64,000 bases of DNA, from positions 2,170,001-2,234,000 of the forward strand of contig NZ_BNED01000005.1 of assembly GCF_016755875.1 (NCBI RefSeq). The letters run 5' to 3'. Both the position numbers and the translations under genes were made by a program. The DNA is from Streptomyces spororaveus. GTDB lineage: Bacteria > Actinomycetota > Actinomycetes > Streptomycetales > Streptomycetaceae. The notes beneath the pieces are model-generated. The model saw only the letters and a list, made by a program, of their open reading frames with translations. It did no database searches and was not told the DNA's origin. The first letter of the stretch is position 1. Each line of letters begins with the position of its first letter. This document shows positions 8,761 to 17,539 of this stretch, in pieces.

Positions 8761-9791
8761 CTGCGGCCGCCCCTCGGGTCGAGGATGTCACGCAGGGCGT
8801 CGCCGAGGAGGGTGAAGGCGAGCACGGCGAGGAAGAGGAAGACGCTGGGGATGACGAAGTACATGGGGTCGGTCTCGTAGTACGCCACGGACTCGGCGAT
8901 CATCTGGCCCCAGGAGGGGGTGGGCGGGCGGACGCCGACGCCGAGGTAGCTGAGGGCGGCCTCGGTGCTGATCATTCCGGGGATCAGCAGGGTGGTGTAG
9001 GCGATGACCGGGCCCGAGACGCCCGGGAGGATCTCGCGGGTCAGGATCCGCCAGGGGCCGGAGCCGCCCACGCGGGCGGCGTCGACGTACTCGCGGTGTT
9101 TGAGGGACAGGGTCTGGCCGCGGACCACGCGGGCGACGCCGGGCCAGCCGAAGACTCCGATGACGGTGGTCATCAGGACGATCCGGTTGACGTCCTTGGC
9201 CACGGACAGCATCGCGATCATGAAGATCAGCGAGGGGAAGGACATGGTCAGGTCCATGAGCCGGGACAGGACCGTGTCGGTGCGGCCGCCGAAGTAGCCG
9301 GCGGCGATCCCGGCGGCGGTGCCGGCGACCACCACGATGGCGGTGGCGGCGAAGGCGATCAGGAGGGAGACCTGCGCGCCGTTGATCACGCGCGCGAACA
9401 GGTCCCGGCCGGTGACGGGTTCGACTCCGAGCCAGTGCTCGGGGCTGATCCCGCCGAGGGTGCCGAGCGGCTGGCCGCCGAGGTAGGGGTCGATGGCGGT
9501 CTTGTCGAACTCGTCCGGGGACCAGCCGCCGAGGGCACCCAGCCAGGGGGCGGTGACGGCCATCAGGACGAAGAGGACGACGACGCCGAGGCTGACGCGG
9601 ACGGCGGGGCGGCGGCGCAGCTCCCGCCGGGCGAGCTGCCAGGGGCTGCTGCCGGGCGCCGCCGCGGGCCGGACCGCGCCGCCGGGGGCTGGGGCCGGTG
9701 TGCTGCCAGGGGCGCGGGCGGCGTTCGGGGCCGGGGGGCCGTCGGGGCCCAGGGGTGCCCGGTCCTCGGGGACCGGTGCGGTGGTGGTCAT
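8757..9791 (-). CDS. Peptide ABC transporter permease, DppC/OppC type
   Basis: The protein has 344 aa. A Pro/Ala-rich cytoplasmic tail of about 55 residues precedes the first helix. The family signature GVEPVTGRDLFARVINGAQ lies in the middle, the EAA loop reads REYVDAARVGGSG, and it ends with LRDILDPRGG. It pairs with the DppB-type permease. ATG at 9791 lies 22 bp after the binding-protein stop. Confidence 0.94.
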   Translation of the reverse strand: MTTTAPVPEDRAPLGPDGPPAPNAARAPGSTPAPAPGGAVRPAAAPGSSPWQLARRELRRRPAVRVSLGVVVLFVLMAVTAPWLGALGGWSPDEFDKTAIDPYLGGQPLGTLGGISPEHWLGVEPVTGRDLFARVINGAQVSLLIAFAATAIVVVAGTAAGIAAGYFGGRTDTVLSRLMDLTMSFPSLIFMIAMLSVAKDVNRIVLMTTVIGVFGWPGVARVVRGQTLSLKHREYVDAARVGGSGPWRILTREILPGVSGPVIAYTTLLIPGMISTEAALSYLGVGVRPPTPSWGQMIAESVAYYETDPMYFVIPSVFLFLAVLAFTLLGDALRDILDPRGGRS

Positions 9792-9813
9792 GGTGTCGAG
9801 GGCTCCGGATTCC

Positions 9814-11556
9814 TCAGCCCTGGCCCTTCGAGGGGTCCTTGAGGCCGACGGTTCCGTAGTCGATGGTGCCGGTCCACACGGGGTGGCCGAAGGCGCCCGC
9901 GATGTTGGTGCCGACGAGGAGCGGCTTGCGCTCCAGGAGGAGCGGGACGTTCGGGGACTTGGCCATCAGGGCCGCGTCGAGGTCGATCCAGGCCTGGTTG
10001 GCCTGCTTGGCGTCGGCCATGGCGTTGATCTCGTCGATCCGCTTCATGGTCGCCTCGTCGCGGAACTGGCTGTAGTTGCCCTGGTTGCCCTTGTCCTTGA
10101 TGGTGCGTCCGTCGAAGACGAACGGGATCCAGGTGGAGCCGGAGGGGTAGTCGGGGCACCAGCCGGTGAGGGTCATGTCGGGGGTGGTGGAGAGGTCTCC
10201 GATGACGTCGTAGTAGGCGCCCGGGTCGACGGTGTCGACGACGACCTCGATGCCGGCGCGGGACAGGCCCTGCTGGATGGCCTCCGCCTTGCCCTTGTCG
10301 CCGGTGGAGACGGACAGGGACACCTTCAGGGACTCCTTGCCCGCGGCCTTGAGGAGTTCCCTGGCCTTGGCCGGGTCACCGGCCGGGGCGATCTTCAGTA
10401 CGTCGGCCTGCTTGCCGCCGGAGAGGGCCGGGGGCAGGTAGGCGGTGGCGATCTCGTTGAGGGCGGGGCCGCCGCCCGCGGTGATGACGGCCTCCTTGTC
10501 GACGGCGTACTGCATGGCCTCGCGGACCTTCGGGTCGTCGAACGGGGCGCGGGAGTTGTTCAGGTGGAGCATCTCCGTACAGCCCTGGGACTCGGCGAGC
10601 AGCCGGGCCTTGACCTCCGGCTTGGGCAGCACCTTGGGGGCGCTCTCGGGGCGCATGTCGGCGTACTGGACGGTGGAGGCGTCGGCGCCCTCGCCCGCGA
10701 TGATCCGGTCGTCGATCTGGCCCCCCTTGAGGCCCATGACGACGACGAACTTGTCGGGGTAGGCCTTGCGGACGGTGTCGGTCCCCGGGTCCCAGTGCTC
10801 GTTGCGGACCAGGACCAGCTTCTTGTCGCGGTCGTACGACTCGATCTTGTACGGGCCGGAGGAGAACGGGCGGGCGTCGTACTGGGTGCCCTTCTCCTGC
10901 GCCTGGGGCACGGGGGCGAAGGTCGGCAGGGTGGCGGTCGCGGAGAACTCGGCGACCGGGCGCTTCAGTGCGAAGACGATCGTGCGGTCGTCGGGGGTCT
11001 TGACGGAGTCCAGGTGCTGCCCTTGCAGCGGGCCCTTGTAGCCCTCGGTCCCGGCCAGGTACTGGGCGGCGTAGTCGGGGCCGCCGGTGAGGTCGGGGCT
11101 GAAGGAGCGCTCGACGTTGTACTTGATGTCCTGGGCCCTGACCGGGGTGCCGTCCTCGTACTTCACGCCCTCCTTGAGGGTGAAGGTCCAGGTGCGGCCG
11201 CCGTCGGACGGGGTGCCGAGGTCGGTGGCGAGGTCGGGGACGAGCTCGCTGCCGGCCTTGCCGGGCTCGGCCTTGAAGGTGACGAGCGTGCGGTAGAGCA
11301 GCCGGGTGCCGAAGTCCATCGTCGGCATCGTCCAGTTGCGGGCGGGGTCGAGGTGCGCGAAGTCCTGGTTGGACAGGACGGTGAGGGTGCCGCCCTTGAC
11401 CGGGGTGCCGCCGAGGATCTTGCCGTCGTTGGCGGCGGCGGGGTTGGAGGCGCCTGAGCCGGCCGTGCCCTTCTTGGTGCCGGAGCAGCCCGAGGCGCCG
11501 AGTGCGAGAGCTGCCACCAGGGCGGTGGCGAGGGCGAGTTGGGTGCGCTTGGTCAT
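9814..11556 (-). CDS. Peptide ABC transporter substrate-binding lipoprotein (SBP family 5)
   Basis: The protein has 580 aa. An N-terminal lipoprotein signal ends in ALGASGC, with Cys at about residue 24. The mature part has the family-5 fold features, including an early TLTVLS strand, the DLGTPSDGGRTWTFTLKEGV segment and a C-terminal PDYPSGSTW stretch. It would catch peptides outside the membrane for the DppBCDF-type importer that follows in the same operon. The ATG at 11556 has GGAG 6 bp upstream. A promoter with an embedded candidate operator lies at 11598-11626, leaving a leader of about 35 nt. Substrate preference for Pro/Hyp-containing peptides is inferred from the regulon, not from residues. 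Confidence 0.95.
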   Translation of the reverse strand: MTKRTQLALATALVAALALGASGCSGTKKGTAGSGASNPAAANDGKILGGTPVKGGTLTVLSNQDFAHLDPARNWTMPTMDFGTRLLYRTLVTFKAEPGKAGSELVPDLATDLGTPSDGGRTWTFTLKEGVKYEDGTPVRAQDIKYNVERSFSPDLTGGPDYAAQYLAGTEGYKGPLQGQHLDSVKTPDDRTIVFALKRPVAEFSATATLPTFAPVPQAQEKGTQYDARPFSSGPYKIESYDRDKKLVLVRNEHWDPGTDTVRKAYPDKFVVVMGLKGGQIDDRIIAGEGADASTVQYADMRPESAPKVLPKPEVKARLLAESQGCTEMLHLNNSRAPFDDPKVREAMQYAVDKEAVITAGGGPALNEIATAYLPPALSGGKQADVLKIAPAGDPAKARELLKAAGKESLKVSLSVSTGDKGKAEAIQQGLSRAGIEVVVDTVDPGAYYDVIGDLSTTPDMTLTGWCPDYPSGSTWIPFVFDGRTIKDKGNQGNYSQFRDEATMKRIDEINAMADAKQANQAWIDLDAALMAKSPNVPLLLERKPLLVGTNIAGAFGHPVWTGTIDYGTVGLKDPSKGQG

Positions 11557-11595
11557 GGTCACTCCAGTGAAGGGCCGCGCTCTAGGATGTGACCG

Positions 11596-11627
11596 GTAAC
11601 ATAGTAATGTGAAATTGCACTGACAAG
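11596..11627 (-). promoter_or_regulatory. Promoter and candidate GntR operator (site A) of the peptide importer
   Basis: Read on the minus strand, TTGTCA (11621-11626) and TATGTT (11598-11603) are separated by 17 bp, a good sigma-70-type promoter for the binding-protein operon. The motif GTGCAATTTCACATT fills the spacer (11606-11620), where a bound repressor would block the polymerase. The whole 32-bp stretch is repeated exactly at 24090-24121 before the collagenase gene. A second TCACAT half lies just downstream of the -10 in both copies. Confidence 0.75.
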
Positions 11628-11709
11628 GGGTAGGTGCCTCCGTTATCCAGCCGTGTCCAAACCGGCCGGACGGCGCGTCGGCACGGCGGCCGACCCGGCG
11701 GGCGGGAAC

Positions 11710-13737
11710 ATGCCCGATGTGATCACCACGACCAAGGCCGCGCGACGGAACCGGAGTTCGGCGCGGCGGGACACGGCGCCGCGGGAGCCGGGGCGGCGGG
11801 ACTTCCTCACCGCGATGGGGGCCGCGGCGGCGACCTTCGCGCTCGGGGTCCCCGCACGGGCCACCGACGCCGCCCGGGACGCCGCCACGGCCGTCGAGTA
11901 CGTCGACGTCCAACTCCTCGACATCACCGACCTGCACGGTTTCCTGCAGGGCGCACCCGGCAGCAACTCCGTCATCGTCGGTAACGGCGGCCGCAGCTAC
12001 ACCGTCGGCGGCGTCGCGTACATGGCCGCACACCTCGAACGGCTCCGCGACGGGCACCCCAACTCCCTCTTCTTCACCCCCGGAGACGCCTTCTCCGGCT
12101 GGGAGTTCGACGCCGCCGCCTTCGCCGACGAGCCGACGATCGAGGCCCTGAACCGCATGGGACTCGACTTCGCGACGGCCGGGAACCACGAGTTCGACAA
12201 ATCGCCCGCCATGCTCCGGCGCCACATGGAGCAGGGCATCCCCTTCCCGGTCGAGGGCCGCGACACCTCCTTCACCGACTCCTCCGGCCTGCGCTTCCAC
12301 GGCGCCGACTTCCGCTACTACAGCGCCAACCTCGTCCGGAGCCAGGACGGGGAGACGGTCCTGCCCGCCTACAACATCGAGCGGGTGCGCACCGCCGACG
12401 GCCGGGAGCTGCCCATCGGGTTCATCCACCTCACCGCCGTGGGCAGCGAGCGCTTCCCCGGCTCCTTCCAGCCGGGCCTCGCCACCCTCGACGACGTCGC
12501 CACCGCCGACCGCTACGCCGCGCTGCTCAAGAGCCAGGGCGTGAACGCGATCGTGCTCAGCCTGCACGACGGGGCGGTGGCGGGAGCCGACTTCAACAGC
12601 GGCGTCGACCCCTCGGGGCCGGCCCTCGACCTCGCGCTACGGGTCTCCCCCGACATCGACGTGATCGTCACCGGGCACTGGCACACCCGGTTCAACATGA
12701 TGGTCCCCGACCCGAACGGGGTCCCCCGCCCGTTCGTCGAGGCCGGCTGCTACGGCCAGGTCGTCAACGAGATCAACCTGCGGCTCGACCCGCTCACCGG
12801 CCGGGTGATCCGGGAACTGACCGTCTCCACCAACCACCCCAACACCCGTGACATCGCACCGCATCCGGAGCTGGCGGAGGTCGTCGCCCACTGGGCGGGT
12901 CAGGCGGCCGAGCGCGACCGGACCCCGATCGGACGGCAGACCGGCTCGTTCCTGCGCGCCCGGAACACGGCCGGCGAGAGCACCATGGGCAACCTGGCCG
13001 CCGACTGGGCGCTGTGGGCGGGCAGCAGGCCCACCGATCCCGAGAACGACGCCAACATCCACCCCAACGTCCCGGCCGAGCTCGCCGTGGTCGCCGCGGC
13101 ACCCCGGGTCGGCCAGGCGGTCATCGCCGGGGACCTCGTCCTCGATCCCGCCTCGGGCGGCGCCGTCACCTTCGGCAGTGCCTGGCGGGCCATCGGGTTC
13201 GGCGATCCGATCGTCAGCGCGTGGGTGAGCGGACAGCGGATCCACGACGCGCTGGAGGAGCAGTGGACGACGGCGGAGAGCGGCGAGCTGCGCTTCGCAC
13301 CCTTGGCCGTCTCCCGGAACGTGCGCTACAGCTTCGACGCGCGGGGCCCGGTCGGGGACCGGGTGCACCCCGCCGAGGTGTTCGTCGACGGCGTCGCGCT
13401 GGACCTCGGCCGCCGTTACCGGCTCGCGGCACCCTCGTACACGCTGCTCGCGAGCGACGGCTATCCGGCCCTCTCCGAGTTCGCGGAGCCCTACCGCCAC
13501 CAGCGGGACTTCGAGAGCTTCGTGGCGTACGTGCGGGAAACGGCGGTGCTGTCCCCACAGCCCCGGGGACGGGTCACGGCGGCGGCCGCGAGCGACGCGA
13601 CGGGCGCGGTGGGCACCGTGGTGGACCCGCCGGTGCCGCTGCTGCCGGACGGCACCCCGGTGCCGCGCCCGGAGGCGGCGATCATCTCGGCGGACCGGCC
13701 GCGGCCGACCCGTGACGGCGGCCGCGCGCCCTGCTGA
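11710..13737 (+). CDS. Tat-exported metallophosphatase, 5'-nucleotidase family
   Basis: The protein has 675 aa from the ATG at 11710. A twin-arginine signal (GRRDFLTAMGAAAATFAL) begins about 34 residues in. The mature N-terminal domain has the calcineurin-like metal motifs DITDLHG, TPGDAF, GNHEFD, LHDG and GHWHTRF. The C-terminal half is the 5_nucleotid_C substrate domain (YSFDARGP, SYTLLASDGYP). It probably dephosphorylates nucleotides or other phosphoesters outside the cell. A GTG at 11653 would lengthen it by 19 residues but has no ribosome site. It is divergent from the peptide importer and shares its operator region, suggesting co-regulation with phosphate or nucleotide scavenging. Confidence 0.9.
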   Translation: MPDVITTTKAARRNRSSARRDTAPREPGRRDFLTAMGAAAATFALGVPARATDAARDAATAVEYVDVQLLDITDLHGFLQGAPGSNSVIVGNGGRSYTVGGVAYMAAHLERLRDGHPNSLFFTPGDAFSGWEFDAAAFADEPTIEALNRMGLDFATAGNHEFDKSPAMLRRHMEQGIPFPVEGRDTSFTDSSGLRFHGADFRYYSANLVRSQDGETVLPAYNIERVRTADGRELPIGFIHLTAVGSERFPGSFQPGLATLDDVATADRYAALLKSQGVNAIVLSLHDGAVAGADFNSGVDPSGPALDLALRVSPDIDVIVTGHWHTRFNMMVPDPNGVPRPFVEAGCYGQVVNEINLRLDPLTGRVIRELTVSTNHPNTRDIAPHPELAEVVAHWAGQAAERDRTPIGRQTGSFLRARNTAGESTMGNLAADWALWAGSRPTDPENDANIHPNVPAELAVVAAAPRVGQAVIAGDLVLDPASGGAVTFGSAWRAIGFGDPIVSAWVSGQRIHDALEEQWTTAESGELRFAPLAVSRNVRYSFDARGPVGDRVHPAEVFVDGVALDLGRRYRLAAPSYTLLASDGYPALSEFAEPYRHQRDFESFVAYVRETAVLSPQPRGRVTAAAASDATGAVGTVVDPPVPLLPDGTPVPRPEAAIISADRPRPTRDGGRAPC

Positions 13738-13776
13738 TCGGCCCGCGACTCCCTCCGGCCCACCGGGCCCTCGGGC

Positions 13777-14490
13777 CTACTGGACGCCCGAGCCGAGGCC
13801 TCCCGGGACGCGGCCGACCGGTTCGTCGCGGCCCTGGGCCCAGAGGGAGCGCACGTGGCCGAGGTGGCGGAGCATGCACTCCTGCGCCGCCTCGGCGTCG
13901 CCGCTCAGCATCAGGTCGAGCAGCTCGATGTGCTCCTCCGCCGAGGAGACCAGCTTGCCTGCCTCGTCCAGGCCGGTCAGGCCGTAGAGCCGGGACCGCT
14001 TGCGCAGGTCTCCGACCGTCTCGACGAGGCGGTCGTTGCCCGCGAGGGCCAGCAGGGAGAGATGGAAGCGGCGGTCGGCCTCCAGGTAGCCGATGAGGTT
14101 GTGCTCGCGCGCGCTGGTGACGATCTCCTCGGCGATGGGGCGCAGCGCCTCCAGCTGCTCGGCCGTGGCGATCTCCGTGATCCGGCCGATGGTCGGTACC
14201 TCGATCATCGTGCGCAGTTCGGTGAACTGGTCCAGGTCGCGCTCGCTGACCTCGGTGATCCGGAATCCCTTGTTGCGGACCGGCTCGACCAGCCCCTCCC
14301 GGGCCAGGTCGAGCATGGCCTCGCGGACCGGTGTGGCCGAGACGCCGAGTTCGGCCGCGAGGCCCGGTGCGGAGTAGACGCTGCCGGGGCGCAGCTCGCC
14401 CGCTATCAGCGCGGCTCGCAGGGCGTGGCCGACCTGGTCGCGGAGGCGTTCCTGGGCCTTGATGAGACTGTGCTGCTTCAGGTCACCCAT
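13777..14490 (-). CDS. GntR-family regulator, FadR/FCD subfamily
   Basis: The protein has 237 aa. Residues 10-75 form the winged helix-turn-helix (LRDQVGHALRAALIAGELRPG, then VSATPVREAMLDLAREGLV). An all-helical FCD ligand domain follows, with metal-binding-type residues DRRFHLSLLALAGN and HIELLDLMLSGD. ATG at 14490 is chosen because GGAGG lies 7 bp upstream. The longer frame starts inside the promoter. The gene lies at the end of the hydroxyproline operon but has its own promoter, with a candidate operator copy at 14540-14554. This fits autoregulation. The likely inducer is a proline or hydroxyproline metabolite, by context. Confidence 0.93.
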   Translation of the reverse strand: MGDLKQHSLIKAQERLRDQVGHALRAALIAGELRPGSVYSAPGLAAELGVSATPVREAMLDLAREGLVEPVRNKGFRITEVSERDLDQFTELRTMIEVPTIGRITEIATAEQLEALRPIAEEIVTSAREHNLIGYLEADRRFHLSLLALAGNDRLVETVGDLRKRSRLYGLTGLDEAGKLVSSAEEHIELLDLMLSGDAEAAQECMLRHLGHVRSLWAQGRDEPVGRVPGGLGSGVQ

Positions 14491-14539
14491 TGCATTTCCT
14501 CCGAGACCCCCGTACACCGCCGACGAGCAGGGCAACAGC

Positions 14540-14554
14540 GTACAATGTCACGTT
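14540..14554. promoter_or_regulatory. Candidate GntR operator upstream of gntR (site D)
   Basis: GTACAATGTCACGTT lies 50 bp before the gntR ATG, just past the stop of the OCD-family gene. On the minus strand a TACGCT -10-like box overlaps it. It supports autoregulation. Confidence 0.6.
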
Positions 14555-14561
14555 GCGCTGC

Positions 14562-15503
14562 TCACACTCCGGCGGCCTCGTACAGCGCGACCGCCACAGC
14601 GAGATCCTCCCAGGCCATGCCCACACTCTTGAAGAGCTGTGGACAACTCCGCGGCCCGCCCGCCGGCATCCGGCCGCCCACGAGGTCGGCGAGGGTTCCG
14701 GTGATGTGACCGGGTCCGATGGCCCCCTCGGCCTCCGGGACCAGGAGGTCCCCCGCCTCGCGCAGGGCCGCCGCCCGGGACTCCACGTACACCGCCGCCC
14801 GTCGCACAAGGGCGGTGTCCGTCTCCCGGGCGGTCGGCTCGTGCGAGCCGACGGCGACGACGGTGGCACCCGGGCCGACGAGGCGCCCGTCGAACAGCGG
14901 TTCCCGGGCCGTGGTGCAGCAGATCACCAGATCGGCCTCGGCCACGTCCTGCGGGGTGCCGGTCCGGGCGGCCGGACCCAGGGTGCGGGCGTGCCCGGCG
15001 AGCCGTCCGGCTCCCTCCCGGTCGCGGGCGACCACCACGACCTCGGCCACCTCCCGCTCCGCCAGGGCCGCTTCCAGGTGCCCGTACGCCTGCGGCCCCG
15101 AGCCGAAGAGCACCACGCGCAGCGGCCGTCCGACCGGGGCCAGGTGGCGCAGCGCCAGGGCGGAGACCGCCGGGGTGCGCAGGGCGGTCAGTGCCGCGCC
15201 GTCGAGCAGGGCCAGCGGGCGCAGGGTGGGCCCGTCCAGCAGCAGGTAGGAGCCGGTGATCCGGGGCAGCCCGCGGGCCGGGTTCCCGGGCGCGACCCCG
15301 GCGATCTTGACTCCGGCGTACGAGCCGGACGCGGCCGGCATCAGCAGCAGTTCGCCCCCGCCGGGCACCCCGATCGCGGAACGCGGCGGGCAGCTCTCCG
15401 GGTCGAGGCCGCCGAGCAGGGCGGCGGCCACGGCGTCGGCGGCCGCGGCCGGACCGATCAGCGCGGCCAGCCGCCCGGCGTCGAGCTGCGGGATGCCCGT
15501 CAC
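14562..15503 (-). CDS. Ornithine cyclodeaminase/mu-crystallin family protein, probable pyrroline-2-carboxylate reductase
   Basis: The protein has 313 aa. The Rossmann segment VVLFGSGPQAYGHLEA binds NAD(P). Other OCD-family parts include RTPAVSALALRHLA and the late FKSVGMAWEDLAVA helix. In hydroxyproline gene clusters, proteins of this family commonly reduce delta-1-pyrroline-2-carboxylate to L-proline, the second step of trans-3-hydroxyproline use. True ornithine cyclodeaminase is the alternative. The GTG start overlaps the upstream racemase-family stop (GTGA). The function is inferred from context. Confidence 0.85.
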   Translation of the reverse strand: MTGIPQLDAGRLAALIGPAAAADAVAAALLGGLDPESCPPRSAIGVPGGGELLLMPAASGSYAGVKIAGVAPGNPARGLPRITGSYLLLDGPTLRPLALLDGAALTALRTPAVSALALRHLAPVGRPLRVVLFGSGPQAYGHLEAALAEREVAEVVVVARDREGAGRLAGHARTLGPAARTGTPQDVAEADLVICCTTAREPLFDGRLVGPGATVVAVGSHEPTARETDTALVRRAAVYVESRAAALREAGDLLVPEAEGAIGPGHITGTLADLVGGRMPAGGPRSCPQLFKSVGMAWEDLAVAVALYEAAGV

Positions 15504-16519
15504 AGGAGGAATCCGCTGCCGAGCGCGTCGTGCGGGTCGGCCACGAAGGCGTGTTCGCCGGTGCGGTGGGCGGTGCCGGTGACCTCGGTGACCCCGCCGT
15601 CCAGCATCCGCCCGGTGAACACGGTGCCCGTGACCGACTCGTGCAGCAGATCCTCGCCGGGGCCGAGCCGCCCGTCCTCGGCGAGCAGCGCGAGCCGTGC
15701 CGAGGTGCCGGAGCCGCAGGGCGAGCGGTCGATCTGCCCGTCGGCGAAGACGGTGACGTTGCGCTGGTGCGGCCCGAAGGGGGTGTCGGGCAGCTCCTCG
15801 TACAGGATCACCCCGTAGACCCCGGACAGCAGCGGGCCGTCCGGGTGCCAGGTGGCGGGATGGGTGGCCAGCGCCGCCCGGATCTCCTGTCCGGCCCGCG
15901 CCAGGGCCGGCAGCGCCGCCCGGGAGACGTCCAGGCCGAGGTCGCGTGCGCGGACGGCGGCGTAACAGGCCCCGGCGTGCGCGATGTCCGCCTCGGCGAG
16001 CCCGAACGAGGTGGCGACGGGCACCTTGCGGGCGCCCACCCGGGCCGGGACGTTGCGGAAGGTGACCCCGGTGGTGCGGCCCCCGCCGCGGTGGACGGTG
16101 GCGGTCACCCGTCCGGACGGCACGTCGATGCGCACCGGCACGTCCCCGTCGTCCGGGGCGGCGACCCGGCCGGTGTCCACGGCCCAGACCCCGAGGGCCA
16201 TCGTGCCGTGGCCGCAGGCGGTGGAGTAGCCGTCCTTGTGCCAGAACAGCACGCCGAAGTGGGCCCCGTCGTCGTCGGCCGGGACCACGAACCCCCCGTA
16301 CATCCCGGCGTGCCCGCGCGGCTCCTGTACGAGCAGGCGCCGTACGTCGTCCAGCGCGCCCCGGCGCGGCGCGGTTCCGGAGCCGCCCGGGCCGATGACG
16401 GTGGCGCAGCGCTCGGCGACGGTGTCCCCGGGCACGGGCGGCATGCCCTCGCCGGCGGTGTCGGCGATCCGGAAGGGCTCGCCGGCGGTGTGGTAGTCCA
16501 CCGTGCGGACGGTGATCAC
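15500..16519 (-). CDS. Proline racemase family protein, second copy
   Basis: The protein has 339 aa with the two-domain diaminopimelate-epimerase-like fold. Both catalytic positions are Cys: ACGHGTMALG in the first half and DRSPCGSGTSAR in the second. A Cys/Cys pair fits proline racemase or hydroxyproline 2-epimerase. Classic trans-3-hydroxyproline dehydratases carry Thr at the second position, so that activity is less likely here although the OCD neighbour would suit it. It is quite different from the other family member next to it. GTG start at 16519, GTGA overlap on both sides. Confidence 0.88.
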   Translation of the reverse strand: MITVRTVDYHTAGEPFRIADTAGEGMPPVPGDTVAERCATVIGPGGSGTAPRRGALDDVRRLLVQEPRGHAGMYGGFVVPADDDGAHFGVLFWHKDGYSTACGHGTMALGVWAVDTGRVAAPDDGDVPVRIDVPSGRVTATVHRGGGRTTGVTFRNVPARVGARKVPVATSFGLAEADIAHAGACYAAVRARDLGLDVSRAALPALARAGQEIRAALATHPATWHPDGPLLSGVYGVILYEELPDTPFGPHQRNVTVFADGQIDRSPCGSGTSARLALLAEDGRLGPGEDLLHESVTGTVFTGRMLDGGVTEVTGTAHRTGEHAFVADPHDALGSGFLL

Positions 16520-17520
16520 AGCAGGAACCCTCCGGGGAAGGGGTCGGTCGGGTCGAGGAAGTACTGGGCGGTCCCGGTGATCCAGGCCCGTCCGGTGACG
16601 GTGGGGACCACGGCGGGGAGGCCGCCGACGGTGGTCTCCCCGACCAGCCGGCCGGTGAACTCGGTTCCGATGAAGGACTCGTTGACGAAGTCCGTGCCGA
16701 GCTCCAGCAGGCCCCGGGCGTGCAGCTGGGCCATCCGCGCGCTGGTCCCCGTACCGCAGGGGGAGCGGTCGAACCAGCCGGGGTGGATGGCCATGGCGTG
16801 CCGGGAGCGGTGGGCGTCGGAGCCGGGGGCGGCGAGGTAGACGTGCTTGACCCCGGCGATGGAGGGGTTCTCGGGGTGGACGGGCCGGTCCGGGCCGGCG
16901 TTGATGGCGTCCATCACCGCGAGCCCGGCGGCGAGCAGGTCGTTCCCACGGGCGCGGTCGAAGGGCAGTCCCAGGGCGTCGAGTTCGACGAAGGCGTAGA
17001 AGTTGCCCCCGTAGGCCAGGTCGTAGGTGACCGTGCCGAAGCCGGGGACCTCGGTCTTGAGGTCCAGGCCGACGCCGAAGGCGGGGACGTTGGTGAGGGT
17101 GACGGCGGTGGCCGCCCCGTCCTCGACCCGGACGTCGACGCTCACCAGCCCGGCCGGGGTGTCGAGCCGGACGGTGGTGACCGGCTCGACGACCGGCACC
17201 ATGCCGGTCTCGACGAGGACGGTGGCGACCCCGATGGTGCCGTGCCCGCACATGGGGAGCAGGCCCGACACCTCGATGTAGAGGACGCCGTAGTCGGCGT
17301 CGGGGCGGGTCGGGGGCTGCAGGATCGCGCCGCTCATCGCGGAGTGCCCGCGCGGCTCGTACATGAGCAGGGTCCGGACGTGGTCCATGTGCTCGATGAA
17401 GTGGAGGCGCTTCTCGGCCATGGTGGCGCCGGGGACCACCCCGACTCCCCCGGTGACGACCCGGGTCGGCATGCCTTCGGTGTGCGAGTCCACCGCGTGG
17501 TAGACGTGGCGCGTGCGCAT
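16516..17520 (-). CDS. 4-hydroxyproline 2-epimerase-like (proline racemase family)
   Basis: The protein has 334 aa. It starts with the family segment VDSHTEGMPTRVV and has both catalytic Cys motifs, MCGHGTIG and DRSPCGTGTSAR. It most resembles 4-hydroxyproline 2-epimerase, which converts trans-4-hydroxy-L-proline to cis-4-hydroxy-D-proline, the substrate of the D-hydroxyproline dehydrogenase encoded at 18530-21514. ATG at 17520, 20 bp after the DapA-like stop. Specificity is inferred from the operon. Confidence 0.9.
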   Translation of the reverse strand: MRTRHVYHAVDSHTEGMPTRVVTGGVGVVPGATMAEKRLHFIEHMDHVRTLLMYEPRGHSAMSGAILQPPTRPDADYGVLYIEVSGLLPMCGHGTIGVATVLVETGMVPVVEPVTTVRLDTPAGLVSVDVRVEDGAATAVTLTNVPAFGVGLDLKTEVPGFGTVTYDLAYGGNFYAFVELDALGLPFDRARGNDLLAAGLAVMDAINAGPDRPVHPENPSIAGVKHVYLAAPGSDAHRSRHAMAIHPGWFDRSPCGTGTSARMAQLHARGLLELGTDFVNESFIGTEFTGRLVGETTVGGLPAVVPTVTGRAWITGTAQYFLDPTDPFPGGFLL

Positions 17521-17539
17521 GAGCGGTTCCCCCCGGTGA

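Noticed and set aside
9814..12567. One 917-residue protein covering the peptide-binding protein and more
   Set aside because: The lipoprotein signal and ribosome site at 11556 mark the real start, and the extra N-terminal part is antisense to the phosphatase gene.
15500..16519. Firm call as trans-3-hydroxyproline dehydratase
   Set aside because: The second catalytic position is Cys, not the Thr of that group, so only the family is called.
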